Shown here: in pieces, positions 28,889 through 36,209 of the stretch
Position numbering within the stretch: the stretch's first letter is position 1
How the letters are laid out: every line of letters starts with the position of its first letter
Assembly (NCBI RefSeq): GCF_964340395.1
Contig: NC_135549.1
Location: forward strand, 1,692,501 to 1,756,500
Reading direction: 5' to 3'
Length of the DNA: 64,000 nt
Source of the DNA: Glandiceps talaboti
Taxonomy: Eukaryota > Hemichordata > Enteropneusta > Spengelidae
Translations under genes and position numbers: made by a program
Notes under the pieces: generated by a model
What the model was told of the DNA's origin: nothing
Databases searched by the model: none
What the model saw: only the letters and a program-made list of their open reading frames with translations

Positions 28889-31520
28889 CAACTCTAATTC
28901 ATTCTCTTTATTCATTTTTTTTAGCTCGCTCATTACATTATTGGGCAACTCTTTTTTGACACTGGAAGGACGTCCTCTTGTTATTCATACTTGTGGTACA
29001 CTGTACCCCAGACCCCATGACCATAGCAATTCATTTACTGGTCTGAGACTGTACTGTATCAGCAAGTTTATGTAAATGAGTAGCCAAGTACTTGACACAT
29101 TTCGTCAAATGTATGCTAATGAGCTGCCTAGTACTTGACACTTTCCGTTATATTATAATAAAGTGTGCAAATGGTTGTAAAGCCATGTGCATTTGTTTTG
29201 GTTTTTTATTCCTTCCCATATCTCAAGATTGAGAAGTGCTACATTTATTTGGGTTGCATACAATGATAGCTCAAATGTTTGGTAGTCATTTCCCCCCAAA
29301 AAGTTAATTTTGTAATTTTTTCTAGCTTTATCGTGGTCTATAACCTTAAATGCACATTTCTCCTATATTTATCACTCTTTTCAAGTGTTAGACTTGCAAT
29401 ATCTACATCTGCAAACAAAATATTAGTTTTGAACATTCTGTTTTATAAGAAGTCCAAGTGAATTGTTTTGTGGAATGTTGACTTCTGGGTTGTGAGGGGA
29501 ATAGTACATGACCTAGGTTTTAAATCATATATGTAGTATACATGGCATCTGAAGGGTTAATGCTTTTACCAAGATTTAACTAGCATTATTATGCACCACA
29601 CTAACAAGATACTCACATAGATGTTGATTTTGTTTTGTAAAACAGAAAACAAGGCCTGGTTCTGCTCCAACCGTCAGACCATCAACATTTGAGTTAGATC
29701 CTGATGACAAAGAACTGCAAGCACTCCTACAAAGGTAAGAAAATGTTTTATGTGTCAGTTTTTAAATTGATGATGACAGTTTTACTATCTATATAAAGCA
29801 TACACATATGATGCTATTCCCATTCCCATCAGAGTGATGCGCTGAAGTTTGTATGCCATGGTAAAATTTTCTTTTCTTGTATGGTATTTGAAAAGACAGC
29901 CATCTTTGATAATCAGTTTTCTTGTTCACTTTCTTTACTGTTTTGTAAATCAAATTTAATCATTCTTGAATTGTTATGTAAACATACAGCTATGTACACT
30001 GTGATGTCCATTTGGTTATTACAGTAGGCAGTTCAGAATTCAAAATGGCAGCCATCGAATTCACAGTCACTGTAAAATTCATTCGATTTTTAATTTGCTA
30101 TTTCAACCAATTCCAGTTGTCATTTCGCGATAAAATTGCGATTAGTTTTGAAAGTGGGTAGATTTTCAATGATTACGCACGATAAAAACTTATGTGTAGT
30201 TTTTGAAAAGCACGCCCAGTGGGAAAGTCACCCAACAGTCGACTTTGTGCCATTGCTGTACTATGTGGCACTTGATTCTGGTGTGCATGAACATTTGTTC
30301 AAGCATAGTGTACTACTACGGACAATGTGTGTAAACAGACTTTATACGAAAGTAAATGAAGACTAGTAGATTTCCAAGCAGGACTAGTGGATTTCTATTT
30401 CCACAAGTCCTGGCCTAGTAGGTTTTGACAAGAATTTTAAACCCCTGATGTGTCATAAATGATATTACACAAATTTTAAGCTATGCACATTGACCCAAAC
30501 TGCTGTGATAGTGCAAGACATGCAGTTGGTGGTATGTAGGACAGTGGCACAATCTTGAAGCATTCAAGTTTAATTGTATGATAGGTTTTAAAGAAAATAT
30601 GAATACATTTCTCTCACTTTACACTTTGTTGTAGGCAAAGGAAAGAAATGGAAGAATTGGAAGACAGGCATAAGAAGGAGCTTGAAGAATATAGACGGAA
30701 TAAGGAAAAGAATGTTCAATCAGGAGCAGTGAGGCGATACTCGTTACAAGTGAATACACACCCATCAACTGCCAGTAGTAAGTCAGGTCAGAGTTCACAA
30801 GAGGCTGGTGCTGTACCAAGGAACACATCTCCACAGCAGTTTACACAGCAGGCTGTGTCAGCAAATTTACCCGCTCCACAGCCAATGAACACTAGTTCTG
30901 TTACATCAATTTCAAGTGATGTACAACATGGTGTAGGGGAAGATGTAGAATTAACTGTGGTTGAAGGCGAATCTAATGTTGTGATGAACACTAACAGTAA
31001 TGGGCAGCAATCCCAAGGGGCTTCCGCTACTATTCCTAAGAAAGGTACTTTTACCGATGATTTACATAAACTGGTGGATGGTTTAGGAAAACCAAAGCAG
31101 CCCATTACTGTACCGACTGATAAACTAAGCCTCAATCAACTAAAACAGAATAAACAAAAACAGGGATGGGAATTGAACTTGAAAGCACCAAATGCAGATG
31201 GTTCACAGCAAACAACTCAAGGGACACCAAAGACTCTCAAAAAATACAATACAAACCAGGCACAGGCTGCTTATAGTCATCAACAGCAGGGAGGGTTTGC
31301 AATAGGGGGCCAAGGTCAAATGAACACACAACAACAACAACAACAGCAGCAGCAGCAGTCGCAGCTACCTTCGAAGGGTACAGGGAAGAAGCTACCTGCA
31401 AATGTACTCCATCAGCGGAATGCAGCAGCAGCAGCTCAACAACACCAACATCCAAGTGCAATGAAGTCAACAAATGGACAGGTCACCCCTGCAAACCTAC
31501 CTAAATCTGGAGGGAAGTGA
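2438..31520 (+). CDS. WNK: WNK (with-no-lysine) serine/threonine protein kinase, complete gene, 14 coding exons
   Basis: Coding exons: 2438-3112, 12805-12995, 14280-14500, 15248-15405, 16319-16407, 16814-17027, 19005-19212, 20254-20504, 20973-21787, 22287-22542, 22806-22982, 23857-26130, 29646-29734, 30635-31520. All junctions are GT-AG, the phases join, and the sum is 6504 nt (2167 residues plus TGA). Order of parts: disordered acidic N-terminus 1-190; kinase domain about 192-457; CCT-like domain 1 about 463-540; coiled coil 541-579; Gln/Pro-rich segment 586-940; CCT-like domain 2 about 983-1052; long Ser/Gln/Pro-rich region with RFxV/I motifs at 1596, 1661 and 1739; coiled coil about 1859-1897; FTDDLHKLV block near 2012. 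The usual beta-3 lysine is Cys222 (AWCELQ) and the WNK-specific catalytic lysine is Lys205 in [11 protein letters not shown]. WNKs phosphorylate SPAK/OSR1-type kinases, which control cation-chloride cotransporters; they are cytosolic and are inhibited by chloride and activated by hyperosmotic crowding. There is one WNK gene here, as expected for an invertebrate. Extra alternative exons cannot be excluded. Confidence 0.95.
3113..12804 (+). other. WNK intron 1 (9.7 kb)
   Basis: AT-rich intron without a supportable exon. It carries many TACATGTA-type words, a short CA repeat near 11009-11026, a copy of a dispersed repeat at about 11473-11555, and a foldback element at about 12357-12581. Long first introns in WNK genes often hold regulatory elements, but none is identifiable here by eye. 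Confidence 0.85.
12357..12581. mobile_element. foldback/MITE-like element in WNK intron 1
   Basis: A left arm (about 12357-12441, starting ATAACACT) and a right arm (about 12496-12581) are long, slightly diverged inverted copies. The innermost parts, such as TTTGATAAGAACAGTTTTAT on the left and its complement ending at about 12524, match perfectly. The spacer is about 55 bp and there is no coding potential. This is the form of a non-autonomous hairpin-forming transposon. Confidence 0.75.
12805..12995 (+). CDS. WNK: WNK exon 2: kinase N-lobe
   Basis: 191 nt, entered in phase 0 after TTACAG and leaving with two bases of a Thr codon at donor GTAAGA. It encodes the alphaC helix ([12 protein letters not shown], with the Glu that pairs with the catalytic lysine) and the hinge ([15 protein letters not shown]), which match WNKs very closely. 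The [16 protein letters not shown] loop is about six residues longer than in human WNK1 as I remember it. Confidence 0.95.
12996..14279 (+). other. WNK intron 2
   Basis: 1.3-kb intron. It contains a run of 18 G at about 13405-13422 and a stretch at about 13596-13631 (TACCATGTTGGCATCCAGAC) that recurs with few changes at about 16046-16082 in intron 4, so it is probably part of a dispersed repeat. Confidence 0.8.
14280..14500 (+). CDS. WNK: WNK exon 3: catalytic loop and activation segment
   Basis: 221 nt. It contains the catalytic loop [10 protein letters not shown] (Asp327) and the metal-binding motif DLGLAT, which carries the leucines that in WNK1 line the inhibitory chloride site. The activation loop SSFAKSVIG keeps the serine homologous to the WNK1 autophosphorylation site. 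It ends with one base of the Gly codon before donor GTAAGA. Confidence 0.95.
14501..15247 (+). other. WNK intron 3
   Basis: 0.75-kb AT-rich intron that ends with a pyrimidine-rich tract and TCTTAAG. Nothing else is identifiable in it. Confidence 0.85.
15248..15405 (+). CDS. WNK: WNK exon 4: kinase C-lobe (TPEFMAPE)
   Basis: 158 nt, entered after the unusual but acceptable acceptor CTTAAG. It encodes [20 protein letters not shown] and the Asp-rich F-helix [20 protein letters not shown]. It leaves in phase 0 at donor GTGAGT. There is no ATG-initiated long frame here, so a simple ORF scan would miss this exon. Confidence 0.94.
15406..16318 (+). other. WNK intron 4
   Basis: 0.9-kb intron. It contains a second copy of the dispersed TACCATGTTGG-AATCCAGACTA sequence at about 16046-16082. 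Confidence 0.8.
16319..16407 (+). CDS. WNK: WNK exon 5: kinase C-lobe
   Basis: Short 89-nt exon encoding [18 protein letters not shown] and the start of the last helices (CTRPKSDER). It is bounded by TTTCAG and GTAAGA. The Arg codon is split with exon 6. It matches the WNK kinase pattern 'KPASFDKV..PEVKEIIEGCIR' in spirit and spacing. Confidence 0.93.
16814..17027 (+). CDS. WNK: WNK exon 6: end of kinase and CCT-like domain 1
   Basis: 214 nt. It encodes the last kinase helix ([12 protein letters not shown]) and most of the first CCT-like (OSR1_C/PF2-like) domain, [20 protein letters not shown] onward, to AAEM. In WNK1 this domain modulates kinase activity and binds RFxV-type peptides. It is bounded by TTCCAG and GTAGGC, phase 0. 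Confidence 0.94.
17028..19004 (+). other. WNK intron 6
   Basis: 2-kb intron. No exon with both splice sites and an open frame was found. Parts of 17130-18080 look less AT-rich than the surroundings, but no protein match is recognisable. Confidence 0.75.
19005..19212 (+). CDS. WNK: WNK exon 7: end of CCT-like domain 1 and coiled coil
   Basis: 208 nt from after CCAAAACAG to donor GTAAGT. It encodes [20 protein letters not shown], which ends the CCT-like domain, then a highly charged coiled-coil helix with repeated [15 protein letters not shown] heptads. It leaves one base of a Ser codon that is completed by exon 8. Confidence 0.94.
19213..20253 (+). other. WNK intron 7
   Basis: 1-kb intron with no supportable exon. 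A short stretch near 20090-20110 (AAAAGACAAGAAGACAG) follows an acceptor-like TTTTAG, but its candidate donor is poor. Confidence 0.75.
20254..20504 (+). CDS. WNK: WNK exon 8: SGIGSD motif and start of Gln/Pro-rich region
   Basis: 251 nt between GTTGCAG and GTATGC, phase 0 at the end. It starts [15 protein letters not shown], a serine/glycine motif also found after the CCT-like domain 1 of other WNKs, then turns into Gln/Pro/Tyr/Ser-rich sequence. Confidence 0.9.
20505..20972 (+). other. WNK intron 8
   Basis: 0.47-kb AT-rich intron. Nothing else is visible. Confidence 0.85.
20973..21787 (+). CDS. WNK: WNK exon 9: Gln/Pro-rich prion-like segment
   Basis: 815 nt between TTCACAG and GTATGT. 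Residues about 670-900 are dominated by Q, P, F, Y and S, with many irregular copies of QPGQSQQ. The last 50 residues become a normal Ser/Glu/Lys mix. Vertebrate WNK1 has low-complexity, prion-like regions implicated in crowding-driven condensation, and this exon is the best counterpart. Overlapping open frames on either strand here are shadows of the CAA/CAG/CCA-rich composition. Confidence 0.92.
21788..22286 (+). other. WNK intron 9
   Basis: 0.5-kb AT-rich intron ending TATACTAG. No other feature. Confidence 0.85.
22287..22542 (+). CDS. WNK: WNK exon 10: basic linker and first half of CCT-like domain 2
   Basis: 256 nt. An Ala-rich then Lys/Glu-rich helix ([17 protein letters not shown]) leads into [20 protein letters not shown], the start of the second CCT-like domain. 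It leaves in phase 0 at GTATGA. Confidence 0.93.
22806..22982 (+). CDS. WNK: WNK exon 11: second half of CCT-like domain 2
   Basis: 177 nt (59 codons) between CCACAG and [26 protein letters not shown] completes the domain; a disordered Ser/Lys/Gln tail follows. Without this exon the domain would be cut in the middle. Confidence 0.92.
22983..23856 (+). other. WNK intron 11 with a small foldback element
   Basis: 0.9-kb intron. It carries an inverted repeat of about 26 bp at about 23283-23307 and 23405-23430 (AAAGTGTATGTAAATAGGTT and its complement), described separately. Confidence 0.8.
23281..23432. mobile_element. MITE-like inverted-repeat element in WNK intron 11
   Basis: The sequences TTAAAGTGTATGTAAATAGG (from about 23281) and its reverse complement (ending about 23432) flank about 95 bp of non-coding DNA. 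The arms match with almost no mismatch, which suggests a recent or conserved non-autonomous element. No clear target-site duplication is visible. Confidence 0.6.
23857..26130 (+). CDS. WNK: WNK exon 12: large Ser/Gln/Pro-rich exon with RFxV/I motifs
   Basis: 2274 nt (758 codons, residues 1086-1843) between GTTTAAG and GTATGT. The first two thirds are Gln/Pro/Ala/Asn-rich and disordered. A short helix [18 protein letters not shown] near residue 1420 stands out. Three SPAK/OSR1-docking motifs follow: RFQV at 1596, RFFV at 1661 and RFQI at 1739. The last part is acidic and Val-rich. A giant exon in this position is usual for WNK genes. Confidence 0.93.
26497..26684. mobile_element. MITE-like inverted-repeat element in WNK intron 12
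   Basis: The left arm (about 26497-26537, TCACCACATCAGTGGCTACA...) and right arm (about 26642-26684) are inverted copies of about 40 bp with a few mismatches, centred on ACCGTGTCTCAGATTTTT and its complement. The spacer is about 105 bp and non-coding. Confidence 0.6.
28812..28888. repeat. GA dinucleotide microsatellite
   Basis: An almost pure (GA)n run with two GATA interruptions. Open frames over it are artefacts of the repeat. Confidence 0.95.
29646..29734 (+). CDS. WNK: WNK exon 13: start of C-terminal coiled coil
   Basis: 89 nt between AAACAG and GTAAGA. It encodes [20 protein letters not shown] and KELQALLQR, which enters the C-terminal coiled coil. The last Arg codon is split with exon 14. 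The exon lacks an ATG frame and is easy to miss, but phase and sequence fit both neighbours. Confidence 0.9.
29735..30634 (+). other. WNK intron 13
   Basis: 0.9-kb intron. An open frame at 30136-30366 has no family resemblance or splice context and is not annotated. Confidence 0.8.
30635..31520 (+). CDS. WNK: WNK exon 14: coiled coil, C-terminal block and stop
   Basis: 886 nt from acceptor TTGTAG to TGA at 31518-31520. It continues the coiled coil [20 protein letters not shown], then [19 protein letters not shown] near residues 2009-2025, a block that is conserved near the C-terminus of vertebrate WNKs. A polyglutamine run of about ten residues (about 31328-31360) precedes the basic end. Confidence 0.93.
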
Positions 31521-33660
31521 TATGCCAAAAACTATGTAAATGCCCAATTGATAGTGCATTACCAACCTTAATATATTATTGAGGCTACTGTTGCCTGGCG
31601 ATATATCTGTATTATTTACATGATAATTTGGACAGCTTTTTTTCCTGTCTATCCAAAAGAGGGGGGACTACTAAGGGGTGTTTTTGTCATATCTTATTGT
31701 AGTTGTAATATTATTTAAACTAGTAATTCATTCATCTGAGAGCCATCTTGCAGTCAGTATTGGGCAACCCTTTTTTTCCTGTGAGTGCTGTGTTTCTATG
31801 TATTTCTTCAAGAGAATGTTTTCAAAGAAACTGTAAATACATTTCAGTGTGGACTTGTGTAAGCACAAAGGCAAAATGCATATCATTCAAGTAAGTACCA
31901 TGTGTTGTGTTTGTTACAGTATGCATTTACTTCTCATGCTGTATTATGGGGAGAAAATGATCAGTTCTGTAGAATTTGTTTTATTTTCAAGTGGGTGCTC
32001 ACGTTTGAACAAAAATATGCAAGACACTTTAGAATGAATGATTGTGTTGTAATAGGTGAGTATTATGTACCTAGTATGAATGGTGGTATGAGTATGTCTA
32101 CAGCTTTTGACAGGCTATTTATTGCCAATGTATGTACAGCTATTGTAAGGCATAACAAACTTACAAATGTAATGAAATTATTTTTGTGTAACAAAAAGGA
32201 AAGGTAAAGCCTTTTGTTAGCCATTTTTTGGTGCTTTTTTGGCTCTTGTAAAGCATTGTTGAAGGGTTGGTCTACTATAGCTATTATACTCGTGGTAACA
32301 CTTCTGTTAGTACCTAACTTATCAGAACATAAATTTTCAGGAGAGGTTGTAAGTTTGTGATTCTGTTTTCTCCTGCATTAGAGGCAATGTTAACACATAC
32401 CTTCATGTGGTTGGGATAGTTTAACTTCATGTTTGAAGTAGTGTTTTCCCTTTGAATTTTTTTTTTGCCTTGTGGCTATGGAAATTATTGTAGGAACTTT
32501 ATAAGAATATAGTTACAAGTTGAATTCCAGCAGAAAGATTTATTTTCCTCTATTGTATTTACAAAAAAAAAGTATTTAAGTGTAAGTAGTAGTCAGCAGC
32601 TGCAACAACCAAGGCCATTATTACTCAAAAGCCAGTGAAAAATTTAGTCAATGTAATGTATGTATTTTGACATGTATGTGCTACCTCAGTCACGTCTTGG
32701 CCCAAAGACGGCTGAAGTGAGGCTTGATATATACACACCAGTCATGTGTAGTATAGGGGTCTAGTACTACAAACAATGTTTTCCAGCATACCATTCATAT
32801 TTTTTTTTACCAAACTGTGTAGCACTATTATTACATTCATGTTGTTTTTGGTGCATATTTGAAAGCAGTGTACTTAGCTACAGCATGTCATGTTATATTG
32901 CTGTACCCCTATGTAGTATTACAGTCACCAGACCAGTTCAGGCGGCTTTATTTTAAGGGAAAAAATGAAATGATCAAATTTTAAAACTACCCTTTTTATG
33001 TAACCATGATTTCCAATGCTATATTGAATATTTATGAGTAAAAGCCATTTTTGCAATGACTTGTCAAATATTCTGGTCAGTGGTAAAAATATAGTGTAAG
33101 TCTGTTGTCAAAATATAAAGATTACATGATATATTTCTGGCATATACAGGTTCACTGCACAATGTAAAAATAATTTTGCATCACATATATAGATGCCCAA
33201 CTGCACATATTGGAAAAGGGTGTGTGCCCAGCAAAGCATTGTTGTTGTGCAATCTTAGAATTGTAATTTTCATTTTCTATTGTAAGTTTTGATTTTTGTC
33301 TGACAACACTCCAATTAGTATCCTATCTGTTTTCTGAATAGATTCTACACCAAATTGCTGCAGCTGCACATTATTATTAGATTAAAATTGTCTTAATTTG
33401 TAATTATTACTGTCCAGAAGCTGCCAGAACTTATTTTAATAACTTTTGTGATGTCCCCATGTGATGAAATGATCAAATATCAGATGTTTTAAAAAAAGAA
33501 AAGAGAAATTCAAAAACTTTTCAGTTTAACCTGAATTACTTGCAGTTCACCAACAGAAAGATGCAGTATTCATACATTTTGCATCATTTAAAAACAAAAG
33601 AAAGCAAGAATGTGAAATAAATGAAGAGCAAATTTGTTTAATTGCAGGCTAATTGTTGTG
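31521..33660 (+). other. WNK 3' untranslated region with poly(A) signal
   Basis: About 2.1 kb without a supportable gene follows the stop codon. The first clear AATAAA I find is at 33616-33621, followed by a GT-rich stretch (TTGTTGTGGTGTG at about 33653), the usual arrangement of a cleavage site. Open frames at 31849-32207 show no family signal. Confidence 0.6.
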
Positions 33661-35648
33661 GTGTGCATTTATTTAATGGTTTATGTGATTACAGTAAGAG
33701 TAAAGGTCAATTGATGAATTAGAGTGTCAGTCGGAGAGAAATGAGAGAGATAAAGACCCACAAAGATTTAGGGAATTTGATATTTTATTGATATCTCGTG
33801 TAGAATATTTTATATGATACTAATTTACATAGAATAGAAGAGACATTGTGTATATAGACAGTAATAGAACCATTTGATATAGCATGAATCTGTAAATTCA
33901 GTGTCCAGTGTTAAAATCAAGCTACTGTAGATCATAAAACTTTGGCATTTATACATGGCACTGTAGGGTATGCCACATCAGGACCCTCTCGAATATAGGC
34001 CAATTCCTTTGAGCCAAGTCATGACAGTATATCTTACAGTCTACATGGGATCATGATAGGACATAAGGCCAGTCACCATGGTTTGTGACCTGATCAACTT
34101 TGACCAAAATTGCAGCCATGTTGTCATAAATAATCCGTACTTTTGGCTGTTAATCTGGGAAGACAGAATAAATGAACTCTACCAAAGTGTTTACACCCTA
34201 CCAGAGCTGGATAATATGCATAGTGATCTTGACCAGGTCGAGATAGATCATTTCTCAAATATGATAATAGAAATTTGTAGGACAGCTTCAATGGTATGTG
34301 TGTTAGGGGCATGGTTTGACATATGTATGACTATGAATTGGTCAACGGCCACTATGCTTATTGCATTGACCTTGATTTGAAGAGTGCTTTGTTATATGAC
34401 CTTGTATGTGTAGGTTGGGACACCAAGGTAAAGTGAACAGATATCTATTATTTTTTAAAGTGATTTTGGTCAATTTACTCGAAAACAGCTGTGCTGATCA
34501 CTCCAGCATCTTGTGGTAATGGGTCCTAGTGGGTGCACGGTGTCTTGAAGTGAAATCCTTTAAATGCAAGATGATTTAATTTCAGATATGCAAATTAATA
34601 CAAATCTAATTTGGTTTAAAATGTAAGCTGGCAAACCACGATTTGGTCTGGGTGTGGTTGATTGATGTGTTCTTTAGGTGTGAAGTTGAAAACGAATTCA
34701 ATGCAAGATGGCCCGATTATAGGTACGCACATTTTATTATAACATGATTTTTAGTCAAACATTTTGTCAGCAGACCGGTTACAGTGGAAATAAGTACATA
34801 AAAGTAGAGTTTACTACTTACTACATTCTACCAAATACATCTTCTGTATCATTCTGTATTCATAGAATATTGTGAAAACATCCAAAAACTGATTATCACA
34901 TACATAGATACACAAATACTGAAGCGTGTAGCAACTTTAACATCGAATAGAGACCGTGGAGATATCTTGTCTTTCCTTGTCGCACAATCTTCAAATGTTT
35001 CAAATTTATTCATTTCAAATTATGTATATGAAAATATGGCTCACTTTCTTTTATTTTTCCCAGTTATGGGCTTAGTGTTCACCCGACTATATTCGCAATA
35101 ACTCACTCAGGTCCCCATTTCATGCAAAAGAACACAGTTGTGTTTGTTTGTTTGTTTGTTTGTTTGTTTGTTTGTTTGTTTGTTTGTTTGTTCTAAATGA
35201 CTCAAATAAAGTGAAACGAGCCCAGAGACTTTAGCAAGTGTACATGTTGAACAATTAACATGACATGCAGGGTTTGTAAGCACTTTTTATAAACTGTATT
35301 GAGTGATACTAATGTCTTTGGGTTTTAATATCATCTACAATGACTTCTTAAGGAAATTAAGTGGACTTCAAACAGGTTCTGTACACACAATTCATAGCTA
35401 GGATTGAAATGGCTTACAAGTATACAACTCAATTGAATGGATAAACGGTAAATAATTATAAAGTATATTGAGTAATTTCTTCGTCAAATTTCAATCAGTC
35501 AATCATATCAAAGTGTATAAGATAAAAACGTTTATTTTGTGTTATGTTAGATTTCTAAACTTTACCTGAGAGACTGGCCTCCATGATTCAATCTAATCTC
35601 CATATTATATTTATATCATTTAATGAAACGGTAACCAAACTAAGGCTA
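33661..35648. other. spacer between WNK and the ninjurin cluster
   Basis: AT-rich intergenic DNA. It contains a TTTG/TTTGT repeat at about 35137-35191. A 100-codon open frame at 34078-34380 lacks recognisable features and is not called. Confidence 0.7.
35137..35191. repeat. (TTTG)n microsatellite
   Basis: About 13 tandem TTTG units at the end of the WNK-ninjurin spacer. Confidence 0.9.
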
Positions 35649-36209
35649 TCACCTGCTGTTCAGTTTTTCTATACATTTCATAAAGTTTTGAATAGTTTGA
35701 TTTTGAGACAAGTGTAAGATTGTATGATCACCAATATCAAACTCTGAACTGAATGCTCCGATCATAATATTAATAATCATGATAATTAATATAATTAATG
35801 TGGCCCAGTTATTCAAACCGTCTGCTCGTTTACGTTCGTCGGCTAATTCCACATTTACTCTAGTTCTGGCAAACAGTAAAATGGCGGTGATAACTTGCAA
35901 ACTGATAGATATGGAAAGCATTGTGACGAGAAAGTTGTAGAAATATACGACTTTAGGACCTGATATGAAAATAACCTTCAACAAGACTGTATTCGATGAT
36001 AACAGTGCTGCATCGAAAAGTCCTTGAGCGACTGTCTTCTTGAGCGCATATGCATTTATGCTGACTGGCTTGGATGGACAGTGCGTACACTTCGGGTCTG
36101 TCATGGTGCCAACTGCTGTAGTTTCAACCATTTTGTTAGCACTTGTTAGATCTAGGATAACTTCTCTTTTGATGTTTTCGAGCAGTTTCGTAGTTTCTGT
36201 TGGTTCCAA
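35649..36209 (-). CDS. ninjurin family gene 1, main exon (KKT type)
   Basis: This exon starts at acceptor ACTGACAG (boundary at 36210) and runs 186 codons to TGA at 35649-35651. After a variable N-terminal part it shows the ninjurin core: the amphipathic segment INAYALKKTVAQGLFDAALL, a first membrane helix around VVYFYNFLVTMLSISISLQV, a charged loop (RTRVNVELADERKRADGLNN), and a second membrane helix around ATLIILIIMIINIMIGAF, then a polar tail with NQT. Ninjurins are small two-pass plasma-membrane proteins; vertebrate NINJ1 oligomerises through the amphipathic helices to rupture membranes, and NINJ1/2 were first described in adhesion. The frame begins with TTG, not ATG, so either a small upstream coding exon exists (as in genes 2, 5 and 6) or translation starts at the internal Met in NKMVETTAV. 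I could not find a phase-compatible first exon. Confidence 0.9.
   Translation of the reverse strand: MEPTETTKLLENIKREVILDLTSANKMVETTAVGTMTDPKCTHCPSKPVSINAYALKKTVAQGLFDAALLSSNTVLLKVIFISGPKVVYFYNFLVTMLSISISLQVITAILLFARTRVNVELADERKRADGLNNWATLIILIIMIINIMIGAFSSEFDIGDHTILHLSQNQTIQNFMKCIEKLNSR

Larger units (their letters stand above)
26131..29645 (+). other. WNK intron 12 with foldback element, CpG-rich stretch and GA repeat
   Basis: 3.5-kb intron. It holds an inverted-repeat element at about 26497-26684, a stretch of unusually high CpG density at about 26940-28300, and a GA microsatellite at about 28812-28888. No exon with WNK-like sequence was found. Confidence 0.75.

Noticed and set aside
34078-34380. 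100-codon plus-strand open frame between WNK and the ninjurins
   Set aside because: No domain, no similarity that I recognise, and no splice or promoter context; compatible with chance.
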